Source: Chryseolinea lacunae
Lineage (GTDB): Bacteria; Bacteroidota; Bacteroidia; Cytophagales; Cyclobacteriaceae
DNA: 64,000 nucleotides
NCBI RefSeq assembly: GCF_016735595.1
Contig: NZ_JAERRB010000018.1
Location: 1-64,000, forward strand
Direction: 5' to 3'
Each line of letters opens with the position of its first letter. Positions within the stretch are counted from its first letter, which is position 1. Shown piece after piece: positions 49,737-59,023 of this stretch. A program made the position numbers and the translations under genes. The notes under the pieces were generated by a model. The model was not told where the DNA came from and searched no databases. It was given only the letters and a program-made list of their open reading frames with translations.

Positions 49737-51545
49737 ATGAAACGTTTAGTCTTATTGAACCTGGCTTTCATTCTTTATGTAGCCGGATTGCTTTGTGCGA
49801 TTGTTGTTGGATATGGGACCGGAGCGATCGTTGTGCTCGCCGCGTCGGCCGTTATCCTGTGCCTCTATGGGTTTACGCTCTACCGTGCTTTCAAGACGGG
49901 GCGGTTGTTGACCTGGGATGTGTTGGCCTATAGCCTGGGGGTGTTGGTGGTGGGGGAAATTTTTCTTCAGGGCTATAGCATTGCCATCGCGCGCAGCGTG
50001 TTTAGTCTGCCTGGATTTTATCAGCTCCACACGGTGTCGGGATTTATTTTGCTCGGACTATTTGTCTACGGCACGGTTGTGTATGCACAGAAGAGCGAGG
50101 ATGAAGGGAGTTTAAATTTTATACTCACCGTCATTGGTCTTTCCGGCTTCATAAGCTTTATTGGTTTCTTAGGTTTTGCAAGAGTTCTGCCCAACACGGT
50201 CAGACTTATTTATCACAGTTTTGTATTTCTCATCTTCCTTTACCTCGGCTATTTTTTATGGTTGCGTCTCAAGCGAAATCGATCCAATAGCGCGGAACAA
50301 AAGGCGGGACTGGTGTTGTCGGTTTTAATGCTGATGTTCTGGATTGTGCGATGGCAAACGCCTGAGCTGATACCTCCCGGCATCTACCGCATTGTTGTGA
50401 ACATCGGGTTTGTCGCCGTCATTGTTCTTCCTGTAGCGATTCTGTTTTTTCGGAAAATGCACTTTCTAACGGTGTTCATTCTGTACGCCATCGTGTCGGA
50501 TCTGTATTTTATTTCGTTCGATAGAGACTTCCGGTATCTGGTCAACACCGGTGCATCGGGATGTGTGGGGTTTGAAAATGCAACACAATACCCTATAGTG
50601 AACGACCCCGGCGTTCCGACAGAAGAATTATTTAAAACCCCCGCGCCGGAAGAGGTTGAAGACGTGAGAGACGAATGGCGCACGAAAGATTTCAGTCCTC
50701 GCCAGGTTCGCGTGGAGTATGTGGAACGCCAGTTGAATGGCGATTCTATCAAAGTGATCTCACATGTGGTGGATGGGAAAAAACACTACGGAATGATTCG
50801 CATTCCCCTTGGCCTTCGCCTGGATGAAGCACCGATTCTTCTTGTGCTTCACGGTGGTGGTGCGGAGACAGACGTGCTGGAAACGGAATTTTTATATCGC
50901 ATCGCCGGCGGAACGTGCGAGGATGAAATGAACCGCTATCTGATCGTGGCGCCGTCGTTTCGGGGCGACATAGCGCGCGGAAAAGAATTTTGTTTCAGAT
51001 CGGAAGGTTATACCGGCGATGTTTGGCAAGGCGCCGCAGAAGATGCCGTTTCGTTTCTGGAAGCCGTGAAGACGATGTATCATAAAAGAGAAGACGAAAA
51101 AATTTTGGCAGTAGGCGTCAGCCGGGGTGCGACGGTCGCTCTCCTGGTGGGTGGGTTAACAGACAAGCTCGATCACATCATCGCGATCTCGACACACACC
51201 GATTTTGTAAACGCTGACGTGCTGAAGAACGAACGCGTCGGTTCCGACTATCCAAAAATTTTTTATACACCAAAAACCCCACCCGCCTCAATCCGAAAAA
51301 AAATGATTGCCAGCTCACCCTACTATTTTGCCGAACACCTGCCCTATGTTGAAGTGCACCAGGGAAGGAACGATGTGTTAACCACGGCCTGGCATGCAGA
51401 ACATCTTCGGCAGCGACTGAAGGACATAGGCAGACCCGATACCACATTCAAAATTCAACTCTACGACGGCAAAGGCCACGGGTATGCCGATGACAATTTG
51501 ATCTGCAAGAGCCTGCACGATTTTGCTGAGCGGGCGATTCAGTAA
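49737..51545 (+). CDS. Membrane-anchored alpha/beta hydrolase
   Basis: A 602-residue fusion. The first 270 residues hold about nine membrane helices (for example FILLGLFVYGTVVYA and AVIVLPVAILFF). The C-terminal part (about 310-602) is an alpha/beta hydrolase: oxyanion loop LLVLHGGGAETD, nucleophile Ser in VGVSRGATVALL, and His in YDGKGHGYADD. The closest style is prolyl-oligopeptidase or esterase-like. It ends the PadR operon. It might act on a lipid or peptide near the membrane, but no substrate is indicated. Confidence 0.83.
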   Translation: MKRLVLLNLAFILYVAGLLCAIVVGYGTGAIVVLAASAVILCLYGFTLYRAFKTGRLLTWDVLAYSLGVLVVGEIFLQGYSIAIARSVFSLPGFYQLHTVSGFILLGLFVYGTVVYAQKSEDEGSLNFILTVIGLSGFISFIGFLGFARVLPNTVRLIYHSFVFLIFLYLGYFLWLRLKRNRSNSAEQKAGLVLSVLMLMFWIVRWQTPELIPPGIYRIVVNIGFVAVIVLPVAILFFRKMHFLTVFILYAIVSDLYFISFDRDFRYLVNTGASGCVGFENATQYPIVNDPGVPTEELFKTPAPEEVEDVRDEWRTKDFSPRQVRVEYVERQLNGDSIKVISHVVDGKKHYGMIRIPLGLRLDEAPILLVLHGGGAETDVLETEFLYRIAGGTCEDEMNRYLIVAPSFRGDIARGKEFCFRSEGYTGDVWQGAAEDAVSFLEAVKTMYHKREDEKILAVGVSRGATVALLVGGLTDKLDHIIAISTHTDFVNADVLKNERVGSDYPKIFYTPKTPPASIRKKMIASSPYYFAEHLPYVEVHQGRNDVLTTAWHAEHLRQRLKDIGRPDTTFKIQLYDGKGHGYADDNLICKSLHDFAERAIQ

Positions 51546-51839
51546 GTAATTAGCCCACGATCAGGACACATTTGGACTGATGAAACCAGGAGCGAGAACG
51601 ATATCGACGCACCCCGTTGCATGCAGATAGCCGGAAAAGGCGCCGCTCTAATAAAAAGGGAAATTTTCAGGACACGTTTTATACCATTTTCAGTACCTTC
51701 GAAATTGGTTTGCCATGCCCCGAAGGTCATTCGGGGCTGTCGGGCCGTTATCGCATTGTGCCGACAAAATTTTATGACACCAATCATTTCAAAACGACAG
51801 TCAAACATCCAGACGCCACGCATGAATCTAATGAACGAA
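51546..51839. other. Intergenic region before the PVC-type haem protein
   Basis: About 294 bp. The downstream reading frame extends leftward through this region from 51621, but that part encodes no signal sequence and is not taken as coding. No hairpin or clear promoter was recognised. Confidence 0.5.
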
Positions 51840-54800
51840 ATGTTTCCCCTGAAGAAAACACTGCGGCTTTCCGCCACGGCAATGACGGCATTGCTTATTT
51901 TTTCCTGCGGACCCAAAGAAAAAACCGCCGAGGTTCGCATCAAGAAGCTCGATCCAAAACAAACCGCCGAAATGGCGTCGGCCGTTGAGGCTCTTGTCAC
52001 GCCCCAGTTGGCCGAAGGGCTCACGCTGAAATTGTGGGGCGTTGATTCCCTTATTGCCGACCCGGTGTCGATCGACATCGACGACGACGGCAAGCTCTAC
52101 TACACCCGTACCGTTCGTCAGAAACATTCGGAGTTCGACATACGCGGCCATCAGGATTGGGAAATAGAGTCTATCTCCCTGAAGAACATCGAAGAAAAAC
52201 GCGACTTCCTTCACCGCACACTCTCACCCGAAAACAGCGCGAAGAACGGCTGGCTTGCCGACCTGAACAAAGACGGCTCGCACGATTGGCGCGACATGAC
52301 CCTGGAAAAAGAACAGGTGTTTATGGTGCAGGACGTTTCCGGCGATGGTGTTGCCGATGAGTCACAGCTGGTCATCGAAGACTTTCACGACGAAACCACC
52401 GACGCTGCTGGCGGTGTGATGAAACATGGAAAAGATCTGTTCGTGGCCATTGGCCCCGACCTCTGGCGCGTGAACGACATCAACGACGATGGCGCTGCCG
52501 ATAAAAAAGAATCACTGTCGCACGGCTATGGCATTCACGTGGGCTTTAGCGGTCACGGCATGTCGGGTGTGGAAATTGGCCCTGAGGGAAAAGTGTATTG
52601 GCAGATCGGCGATATAGGTTTCAGTGGCAAAGATAAAGACGGAAAATTGTGGGACCATCCCAACAGCGGCGTGATTGTGCGCGCCAATCCCGACGGCAGC
52701 GACTTTGAAGTATTTGCCTATGGAAATCGCAACACACACGAGTTTGTGTTTGACGAATATGGTAACATGATCAGCGAAGACAACGACGGCGATCATCCCG
52801 GCGAAAGCGAACGCATTGTCTATGTGGTGAACGGCGCCGACATTGGCTGGCGCACCAACTGGCAGTTTGGAAAATATCGCGACCCCGAAAACAACACCTA
52901 CAAAGTATGGATGGACGAGAAGATGTATGTGCCCCATTACGAAGGACAAGCCGCCTACATCACACCCGCCATCGCGAACTATGTGAACGGACCAACCGGC
53001 ATGCTCTATAACCCCGGCACCGCACTGGGGTCGGAATGGAAAAACACATTCTTCATTGCCGAGTTTGTGGGTAACCCTGCACAGTCGGGCATTCACGCCT
53101 TCAAGTTGAACCCCAAAGGCGCAACGTTCGAGCTGGGCGAAAACAAAAAGATATTGGGCGGCGTGCTGGCCACCGGCATCGATTTTGGTCCTGACGGTGC
53201 CATGTATGTGGCCGACTGGATTGAAGGCTGGGGCACCAAAGATCACGGCCGTGTGTGGAAGCTCGACGTGGGCAACCCGAACGCCGCCGAACGCAAGGAC
53301 ACCGAAGCCAAATTGAAGACCGACTTCACCAAGCTCGACGCCGCACAACTGGAAGCACTTTTGAAACACGCCGACATGCGTGTGCGTCAAAAATCACAAT
53401 TCGAACTGGCGACACGTGGCGAAGAAGGCCTGACCGTGTTCAAGAAAAGCATCGCGCAACGCGAACATCAGCTGGCACGCGTAAACGCCATCTGGGGAAT
53501 CAGTCAGCTGGCCCGCAAAGACATTAAACACGCCGCGGTGCTGGTGCCGTTGCTGCAGGATGCCGACCCCGAGATTCGCGCACAAGCGGCCAAGTGGATT
53601 GGCGATGTGCGCTACAAAGATGCCGGCGCCGCGTTGATTCCACTTCTGAAAGACGACAACAGCCGCGCACGTTTCTTTGCAGCCGAAGCCCTGGGACGAA
53701 TCGCCTATGAAGCGGCTATCCCAAACCTGGTGGAATTGTTGCAGGCCAATAACGACGAAGACATCTACATCCGCCACGGCGCAAGTCTCGCGTTGGCGCG
53801 CATCGGAAAAGCGGCGCCCGTGGTGGCGTTGTCAACCCATGCTTCGCGCGCGGTGCGACTGGCTGCTGTGGTAGCACTTCGCCGCATGAGCGACACGGGC
53901 ATTGCGGCATTTCTGAAAGACAGCGACCAACTCGTGGTCACCGAAGCCGCACGTGCCATCAACGACGACCTCTCTATTGAAGGGGCGCTTGCCCCGTTGG
54001 GCGATGTGTTGAAGGATACAAAATTCACATCGGAAGCATTGTTGCGTCGCGCCATCAACGCCAACCTGCGTGTGGGCACGGATGCGTCTATGCAAAACCT
54101 GATTGCCTATGCCAGCAACGAAACAGCACCCGCACCCATGCGTGCCGAGGCCTTGGCCGCGCTGAGCACATGGGCAAAACCCTCAGTGCTCGATCGTGTG
54201 GACGGACGTTTCCGCGGCAAAGTTGATCGCGATGCAAATGTGGTGAAAGAAAAATCGGCCGCAGCGCTCACCACCCTCACCGGCAACAAAAACGCGCAGG
54301 TGCGGCTTGCGGCGGTGAAGGCCATAGGCAAACTTCACGTGGCGTCTGCGTCAACACAATTGCTGACGCGCCTGAAAACCGATGCCGACCCTTCGGTGCG
54401 CGAAGAAGCGCTGAAGTCCCTGGCGGCAATCACCGATCCCAAAATCGGCGATGCCATCAAAGTGGCCCTGGCCGACAAGGAAAAAAATGTGCGCGTCACG
54501 GCGCTCGACCTGTTGCCCAAGATGAAGATCGACAAGGCACTCATGGTCTCGATGCTCGGCGATGTGATTGGCACACGCACGGTCGAAGAAAAACAGGCTG
54601 CGCTGCTCACACTCGGCAACCTGCCCCTCGAAAGCACACTGCCCGTCTTCAACAATCTGTTGACACAGCTCGAGCAAAAGAAACTGCCTTCCGAAATAAA
54701 TCTTGAACTGTCGGAAGCCATCGACAGCACACATTCCAAAGACCTGGAAGCACGTTTCAAAAAAATCAGTGCTTCGCTTGACAAGGACACGCTTAAAGCA

Positions 54801-55241
54801 GCTTATGCCGGCGCACTGCTGGGCGGAAACGCAGAACGTGGCGCACGCATCTTCTACGAACATCAGACAGCACAGTGTATTCGCTGCCACTCGCTCGGCG
54901 ACTATGGTGGCAACGCCGGTCCCCGCCTCAACGGTGTGGCCAAACGACTCACGCGCGAACAAATGCTCGAAGCCCTTATCAACCCCAGCGCCCGACTGGC
55001 ACCGGGCTATGGCATGGTGATACTCGAAATAAAAGGTGGCAAAAAAATCAGCGGCATCCTGCAAGAGGAAAAACCGACCACGCTTGCACTGAAGATCGGA
55101 AACAAACCCGACACGCTTGTTCAAAAACAGGATGTAGTGAAACGCACCGATGCCCCGTCGAGCATGCCGCCCATGCGCCTGCTGTTGACGAAGAAAGAGA
55201 TCAGAGACGTGTTGAGTTTTATCGCGACACAGAAAGAGTAA
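51840..55241 (+). CDS. PVC-type haem-binding HEAT-repeat lipoprotein
   Basis: A 1,133-residue lipoprotein (Cys23 in LLIFSC). The N-terminal half (about 60-480) is a six-bladed propeller like membrane-bound sugar dehydrogenases (DLNKDGSHDWRDMT, then FDEYGNMISEDNDGDHPGE). HEAT-type repeats cover about 520-960 (LLQDADPEIRAQAAKWIGDV). The C-terminus is a c-type haem domain with CIRCH (1013-1017) and the block PSARLAPGYGMVILEIKGGK. This is the PVC-type CxxCH architecture common in Planctomycetes and Bacteroidota, thought to oxidise glycans or related compounds. The start is one of three close ATGs (51822, 51831, 51840); the last gives the best lipoprotein signal. Confidence 0.88.
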   Translation: MFPLKKTLRLSATAMTALLIFSCGPKEKTAEVRIKKLDPKQTAEMASAVEALVTPQLAEGLTLKLWGVDSLIADPVSIDIDDDGKLYYTRTVRQKHSEFDIRGHQDWEIESISLKNIEEKRDFLHRTLSPENSAKNGWLADLNKDGSHDWRDMTLEKEQVFMVQDVSGDGVADESQLVIEDFHDETTDAAGGVMKHGKDLFVAIGPDLWRVNDINDDGAADKKESLSHGYGIHVGFSGHGMSGVEIGPEGKVYWQIGDIGFSGKDKDGKLWDHPNSGVIVRANPDGSDFEVFAYGNRNTHEFVFDEYGNMISEDNDGDHPGESERIVYVVNGADIGWRTNWQFGKYRDPENNTYKVWMDEKMYVPHYEGQAAYITPAIANYVNGPTGMLYNPGTALGSEWKNTFFIAEFVGNPAQSGIHAFKLNPKGATFELGENKKILGGVLATGIDFGPDGAMYVADWIEGWGTKDHGRVWKLDVGNPNAAERKDTEAKLKTDFTKLDAAQLEALLKHADMRVRQKSQFELATRGEEGLTVFKKSIAQREHQLARVNAIWGISQLARKDIKHAAVLVPLLQDADPEIRAQAAKWIGDVRYKDAGAALIPLLKDDNSRARFFAAEALGRIAYEAAIPNLVELLQANNDEDIYIRHGASLALARIGKAAPVVALSTHASRAVRLAAVVALRRMSDTGIAAFLKDSDQLVVTEAARAINDDLSIEGALAPLGDVLKDTKFTSEALLRRAINANLRVGTDASMQNLIAYASNETAPAPMRAEALAALSTWAKPSVLDRVDGRFRGKVDRDANVVKEKSAAALTTLTGNKNAQVRLAAVKAIGKLHVASASTQLLTRLKTDADPSVREEALKSLAAITDPKIGDAIKVALADKEKNVRVTALDLLPKMKIDKALMVSMLGDVIGTRTVEEKQAALLTLGNLPLESTLPVFNNLLTQLEQKKLPSEINLELSEAIDSTHSKDLEARFKKISASLDKDTLKAAYAGALLGGNAERGARIFYEHQTAQCIRCHSLGDYGGNAGPRLNGVAKRLTREQMLEALINPSARLAPGYGMVILEIKGGKKISGILQEEKPTTLALKIGNKPDTLVQKQDVVKRTDAPSSMPPMRLLLTKKEIRDVLSFIATQKE

Positions 55242-55275
55242 GAATCATCTGCGTGGACCGTTGGTTCATGTAAGG

Positions 55276-55312
55276 AAAGCAAGAATTCACGTTGTGGATT
55301 CTTGCTTTTTTA
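55276..55312. terminator. Intrinsic terminator
   Basis: AAAGCAAGAAT (55276-55286) pairs perfectly with ATTCTTGCTTT (55298-55308), and T residues follow. It lies between the convergent haem-protein and GNAT genes. Confidence 0.85.
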
Positions 55313-55332
55313 TTTTGTCGCCCTGAAAATTT

Positions 55333-55839
55333 CTATGTCGTCTTTGATATTTTGTAGACATGCAGCACTTCGTTGTTCGATTCCATTTCTCGTTCAAACT
55401 TCAGTCCCAGTTTTTCAATAAGCCTGATGGAACTGCTGTTGTCGGGCAAGGTCACGGCGAGGATGTGCGTGGCGAGATTGTTGTGGAGCAGATGGGTCAG
55501 GATTTTATGCGTGGCTTCATAGGCATAGCCCTTGTTGAAAAACTCCGGTAGGAACGCAAAGCCAATGTCGGTGTGTTCCAAATAGGTTCGCTTGATCAAC
55601 GTCACCACGCCGATGGCGGTTTGGGTTTCTTTGAGGGTTACGGTCCAGTATATCGTGGTGGTGTTTGCCATGATGTTTTGAATGTAGGTGATGGCGTCGG
55701 CGTTCGAGTTCACATTTCGGTTGCCAATAAACCTGAACCAGCCGTCCGTGTTCACCAGGGTGTGGATCAACTCACTGTTTTGCTCGGAAAGCGGTTGAAG
55801 CAGGAGCCTGTTGGTGGTGAGCGTGATGTCGTTGGTCAT
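55333..55839 (-). CDS. GNAT-family N-acetyltransferase
   Basis: A 168-residue acetyltransferase of the RimJ/RimL-like GNAT group (TTNRLLLQPLSEQNSELI, then IGVVTLIKRTYLEHTDIGFA and YAYEATHKILTHLL). The acetyl-CoA-binding segment is around GKGYAYEA-type residues, here FFNKGYAYEATHKIL. Substrate unknown; relatives acetylate protein N-termini, antibiotics or amino acids. Confidence 0.9.
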   Translation of the reverse strand: MTNDITLTTNRLLLQPLSEQNSELIHTLVNTDGWFRFIGNRNVNSNADAITYIQNIMANTTTIYWTVTLKETQTAIGVVTLIKRTYLEHTDIGFAFLPEFFNKGYAYEATHKILTHLLHNNLATHILAVTLPDNSSSIRLIEKLGLKFEREMESNNEVLHVYKISKTT

Positions 55840-55927
55840 TCGGCTGCCTGTTTTTGAGAAATGTAAATTTAGTCTTGAACGATCTTTATTTTCTACTTAA
55901 AAAAAGAAAACAAAAGCAGACGTGCGC

Positions 55928-56581
55928 TCAATGAAGAAACGACACCCATTCCACATTCTTGTCTTTGCAAATCTGAAGACCGTCGCGGAAGGCTTTTAAC
56001 AATTGCTGCAACGGACTGAAGTCATCACTTTCGTGGTTGGCCTTTTTTTCATCTATACCAATCTTGTTGAGTTCGGTCAACAGATAGCTGACCTCGTCTT
56101 TTGTGTAGTGGCTGATGGCCGGGAAGTCCTCAATGTCGGGTATGTCAAAAAGTTTTTCGGTTTTCCACATCCTGTCCAAATCAAGTTTCATCCCTTTGCT
56201 TTTGAAGAGCGCATTGGCCTCCTTCCACACCTTGCCGGCATAAAATATATCGCCTTGCGGCGACAAGTAGGTGCCGAGGGCATCGCAGATAACAAGAAGA
56301 GCATAGCCATATTCATGCGCATATTTTCGACGAAGCCCGGAAGCGGTCTTGCCCTTCACGACTCCTACAACGCCGTCGAGTGGTCGTCTGTTTTCGGGTT
56401 TGATATACCGCACGATCAGATCTTCCAGTAGTTCGTCGAAATCGACATCTTCCGACTGGTCGGCGTACGTATCGTAGCGTTTGGCTTTCTTCACTTTTTC
56501 GATGAAGGCTACGTCGTTTGAGCCAAGGACTTTTCTGACACTTTCCAGGTCAACGGCAAAAGGTTGTGCTACGGATCCCAT
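55928..56581 (-). CDS. Protein of unknown function (DUF7691-like)
   Basis: A 217-residue soluble protein (VDFDELLEDLIVRYIKPENR, then YGYALLVICDALGTYL). It resembles a family of stand-alone bacterial proteins annotated DUF7691, a match made from memory. No signal, helix or catalytic motif is seen. Confidence 0.75.
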   Translation of the reverse strand: MGSVAQPFAVDLESVRKVLGSNDVAFIEKVKKAKRYDTYADQSEDVDFDELLEDLIVRYIKPENRRPLDGVVGVVKGKTASGLRRKYAHEYGYALLVICDALGTYLSPQGDIFYAGKVWKEANALFKSKGMKLDLDRMWKTEKLFDIPDIEDFPAISHYTKDEVSYLLTELNKIGIDEKKANHESDDFSPLQQLLKAFRDGLQICKDKNVEWVSFLH

Positions 56582-56884
56582 AGAGTATTGATTAGAGGTT
56601 TTTGTTTGTTAGCTGAATTGGCATGGAGCAAGAGGTTTGGTCAAATCGTCAACAACGCACTTCAACGTGAGATCGACCTGGCTTATTGTCGGGGCAAATG
56701 AGTTTTGTCATAGGTCGCGTTAAACCAATGTGGAAGATAATTCTTTTTTGGATTACGAGGCAAGCGGCATAAGATTCCATAGGGCGATAGTTGAGGTATC
56801 AACAAAAAAAACACGCCTGGACCCGATGGGATTTCCAGGAACCTGTTGTATTTTGGATTTGACCAACCTAAACCATAAACCGAT
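56582..56884. other. Intergenic region between divergent hypothetical genes
   Basis: About 303 bp, AT-rich. The right end carries the AACCTAA leader motif (56865-56871) before the gene at 56885. No TAnnTTTG box or hairpin was recognised. Confidence 0.5.
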
Positions 56885-57535
56885 ATGTTTGGACTCTTCA
56901 AGAAAAAGAAAGCGGAAAACACATCAGATTACTTATCTGATGTTGCGTTGTTGAAACAAATCTTTAGCGCAATGGGCAGCAACTTTGCAAAGTTTCATCA
57001 GCAACTGGAGGCAGGGTTGATTGTCGGTTCAAAAAAGAGAGACACGCCCGTGCCGGGTTATGTATCCTTTGCTTACAACACCGATGTGTTGAACAGGTTT
57101 GAAGACAAGAAGGGAAGGAACCTGGCCATCAGAGGCATTAAAGTATTCGAGGCAACGGCAAATGCGTATGTCGAAATCCAGATAAACGTTGGCTACGGAA
57201 TTGTTATGGGTTTCTTTCCAAAACTTCACCCACTCACAAGCCCTGTTTTGGACAACGTGCAAGTGGACCGCTTCACAATCCACTATCCGGGCGAAGATAA
57301 TTTTAACCCGGCAAAGGCATTGTTGAGCAAAGAAGACGCACAATTGATAAACCCCAGCGATGTCTATGAGCTCGAACTCAACGGAAAGAAATATTATCAC
57401 CTGGCCGACCTTGAAAATGGTGACGGCGATTTTGTAGGCATCGACGATCAGAAAAATCTGTACCGGATAACCCACGATCCTTTTGAGATCACCGTGGTGA
57501 ACGGAAGTTTAGCGGAGATTCTGGGCAAGCAATAA
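56885..57535 (+). CDS. Protein of unknown function
   Basis: A 216-residue soluble protein beginning with a basic stretch (MFGLFKKKKAEN). The C-terminal half (YYHLADLENGDGDFVGIDDQ, then YRITHDPFEITVV) resembles acidic SMI1/SUKH-like folds, without firm similarity. I do not recognise the family. It lies between a DUF7691-like gene and the helicase. Confidence 0.72.
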   Translation: MFGLFKKKKAENTSDYLSDVALLKQIFSAMGSNFAKFHQQLEAGLIVGSKKRDTPVPGYVSFAYNTDVLNRFEDKKGRNLAIRGIKVFEATANAYVEIQINVGYGIVMGFFPKLHPLTSPVLDNVQVDRFTIHYPGEDNFNPAKALLSKEDAQLINPSDVYELELNGKKYYHLADLENGDGDFVGIDDQKNLYRITHDPFEITVVNGSLAEILGKQ

Positions 57536-57557
57536 CGACTTATCTGCGAGATAGCGT

Positions 57558-58913
57558 TCAGTTCGCGATTTCAATTTTTACTTTCATTTTTTTGATCCGC
57601 TCGTCCTTGATCTTTGCCACGACCTTGGATGCCAGCGTTCGCTTAACCGAAACAAACGAAGCGTGATCGAGACTGGTGATCAGTCCCACGTCGTCGGCTT
57701 GAAGTTCACCCTTTTTCATAAACAGCCCGGCGATGTCGCCCTTGTTGATCTTGTCTTTTTTGCCTGCGCTGATATAGATGCACGCATAGGCGGGTGGGGG
57801 AGGAAGCTTCAGGGTTGGGCTCACTGCCAGCACTTCCAGTTCCTTGTCGAGATAAGGTGGCAGCGATTCGTCATCGCCCAGCACCAGGTAGGCCTGGCCA
57901 TGGGCATGCATGCGGGCCGTGCGACCATTTCGGTGAATGAAGGCATCTTCTTTGGGAGGCAGCTGATAGTGCACCACGTGTTTGATCTCGGGAATGTCAA
58001 GCCCGCGCGCGGCGAGGTCGGTCGAGATCAGCACATTGTGGGCGCCGCCCCTGAACTTGATCAGATTTTTTTCGCGATCGATCTGTTCCATGGCACCGTG
58101 AAAAATGCCGTGTTCAAATTTGTTGCTTTTAAAAACTGCGCTGATGCGTTCCACCGCTTCGCGATGATTGCAAAACACGAGGCAAACTTCCTGGTTAAAT
58201 CCTGCCACCAGTCGCATGAGTGTTTCCACTTTGTCGGCGCTCTTGGTGTGTATCAGTTTCAGCTGTAGGTTGACGCTGGATTCGTTTGTTAAAAAATTTA
58301 ACGTCGCCGCTTGTTTGAACGGAATAAAATCTGGAACCACCTCCATGTTGGTGGCCGACGTGAGCACATGTTGCTGTTTGCCGTTCAGGGCTTTGAAGAG
58401 CATTTCCAGTTGCCCGTGAAAGCCCATCTGCAACGATTTGTCAAACTCATCGAGTACCACAATCTTCACGCCCGACGCATCAAACGAATCGCGGTCGAGG
58501 TGATCGGCCAGTCGGCCTGGCGTGGCAATGATCACGGCGGGTGCATCGCTCAAACTGTCCTGTTCGATCTTCATGGAATGACCGCCGTAGCAACAGCTCA
58601 CTTTAAACAACGTTTTCATGCTCTTGAAAACCTGCTCGATCTGCAACGCAAGCTCCCGCGACGGCGCCACAATGATGGCCTGAACTTTCTTGTCGTTTGC
58701 ATTTAGCCGGTTGTAGACAGCGACCAAAAACGCGAGCGTCTTGCCCGTGCCTGTGGGTGCCAGCAGCATCAGGTTGTTGACTGCCGCCGCTTTTTCAATG
58801 ACAGCCTCCTGCATCGGGTTAAATTCGGCAAAAGATAGATTTTTAAGGAATTCGGCGTAGACTACGCTCGGGCGTTCTTGCATAGCGCGCAAGGTACTAA
58901 GACAATTGCGCAT
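57558..58913 (-). CDS. dbpA: DbpA-like DEAD-box RNA helicase (DEFD variant)
   Basis: A 451-residue superfamily 2 RNA helicase. Walker A is APTGTGKT, motif II is DEFD in place of DEAD, motif III SAT (LTSATN) and motif VI HRNGRTAR. The C-terminal 70 residues (KDKINKGDIAGLFMKKGELQ, then ASFVSVKRTLASKVV) match the DbpA RNA-binding domain, which recognises hairpin 92 of 23S rRNA in ribosome assembly. ATG 58913 has an A-rich leader; ATG 58883 is an alternative that removes ten residues. Confidence 0.88.
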   Translation of the reverse strand: MRNCLSTLRAMQERPSVVYAEFLKNLSFAEFNPMQEAVIEKAAAVNNLMLLAPTGTGKTLAFLVAVYNRLNANDKKVQAIIVAPSRELALQIEQVFKSMKTLFKVSCCYGGHSMKIEQDSLSDAPAVIIATPGRLADHLDRDSFDASGVKIVVLDEFDKSLQMGFHGQLEMLFKALNGKQQHVLTSATNMEVVPDFIPFKQAATLNFLTNESSVNLQLKLIHTKSADKVETLMRLVAGFNQEVCLVFCNHREAVERISAVFKSNKFEHGIFHGAMEQIDREKNLIKFRGGAHNVLISTDLAARGLDIPEIKHVVHYQLPPKEDAFIHRNGRTARMHAHGQAYLVLGDDESLPPYLDKELEVLAVSPTLKLPPPPAYACIYISAGKKDKINKGDIAGLFMKKGELQADDVGLITSLDHASFVSVKRTLASKVVAKIKDERIKKMKVKIEIAN

Positions 58914-59023
58914 TCTTTCAGATATTTAGGCCGGTTGAGCAGTGATGGTAGTACAGCTTGTAGATGCCGATCCAGGCTGCGTTCAACTTGATATTAAAAA
59001 TCTAAAGCACCGTATTCGTTATC

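Noticed and set aside
51621-51839. Upstream extension of the PVC-type lipoprotein frame
   Set aside because: It would place 73 residues before the lipoprotein signal, which must be N-terminal.
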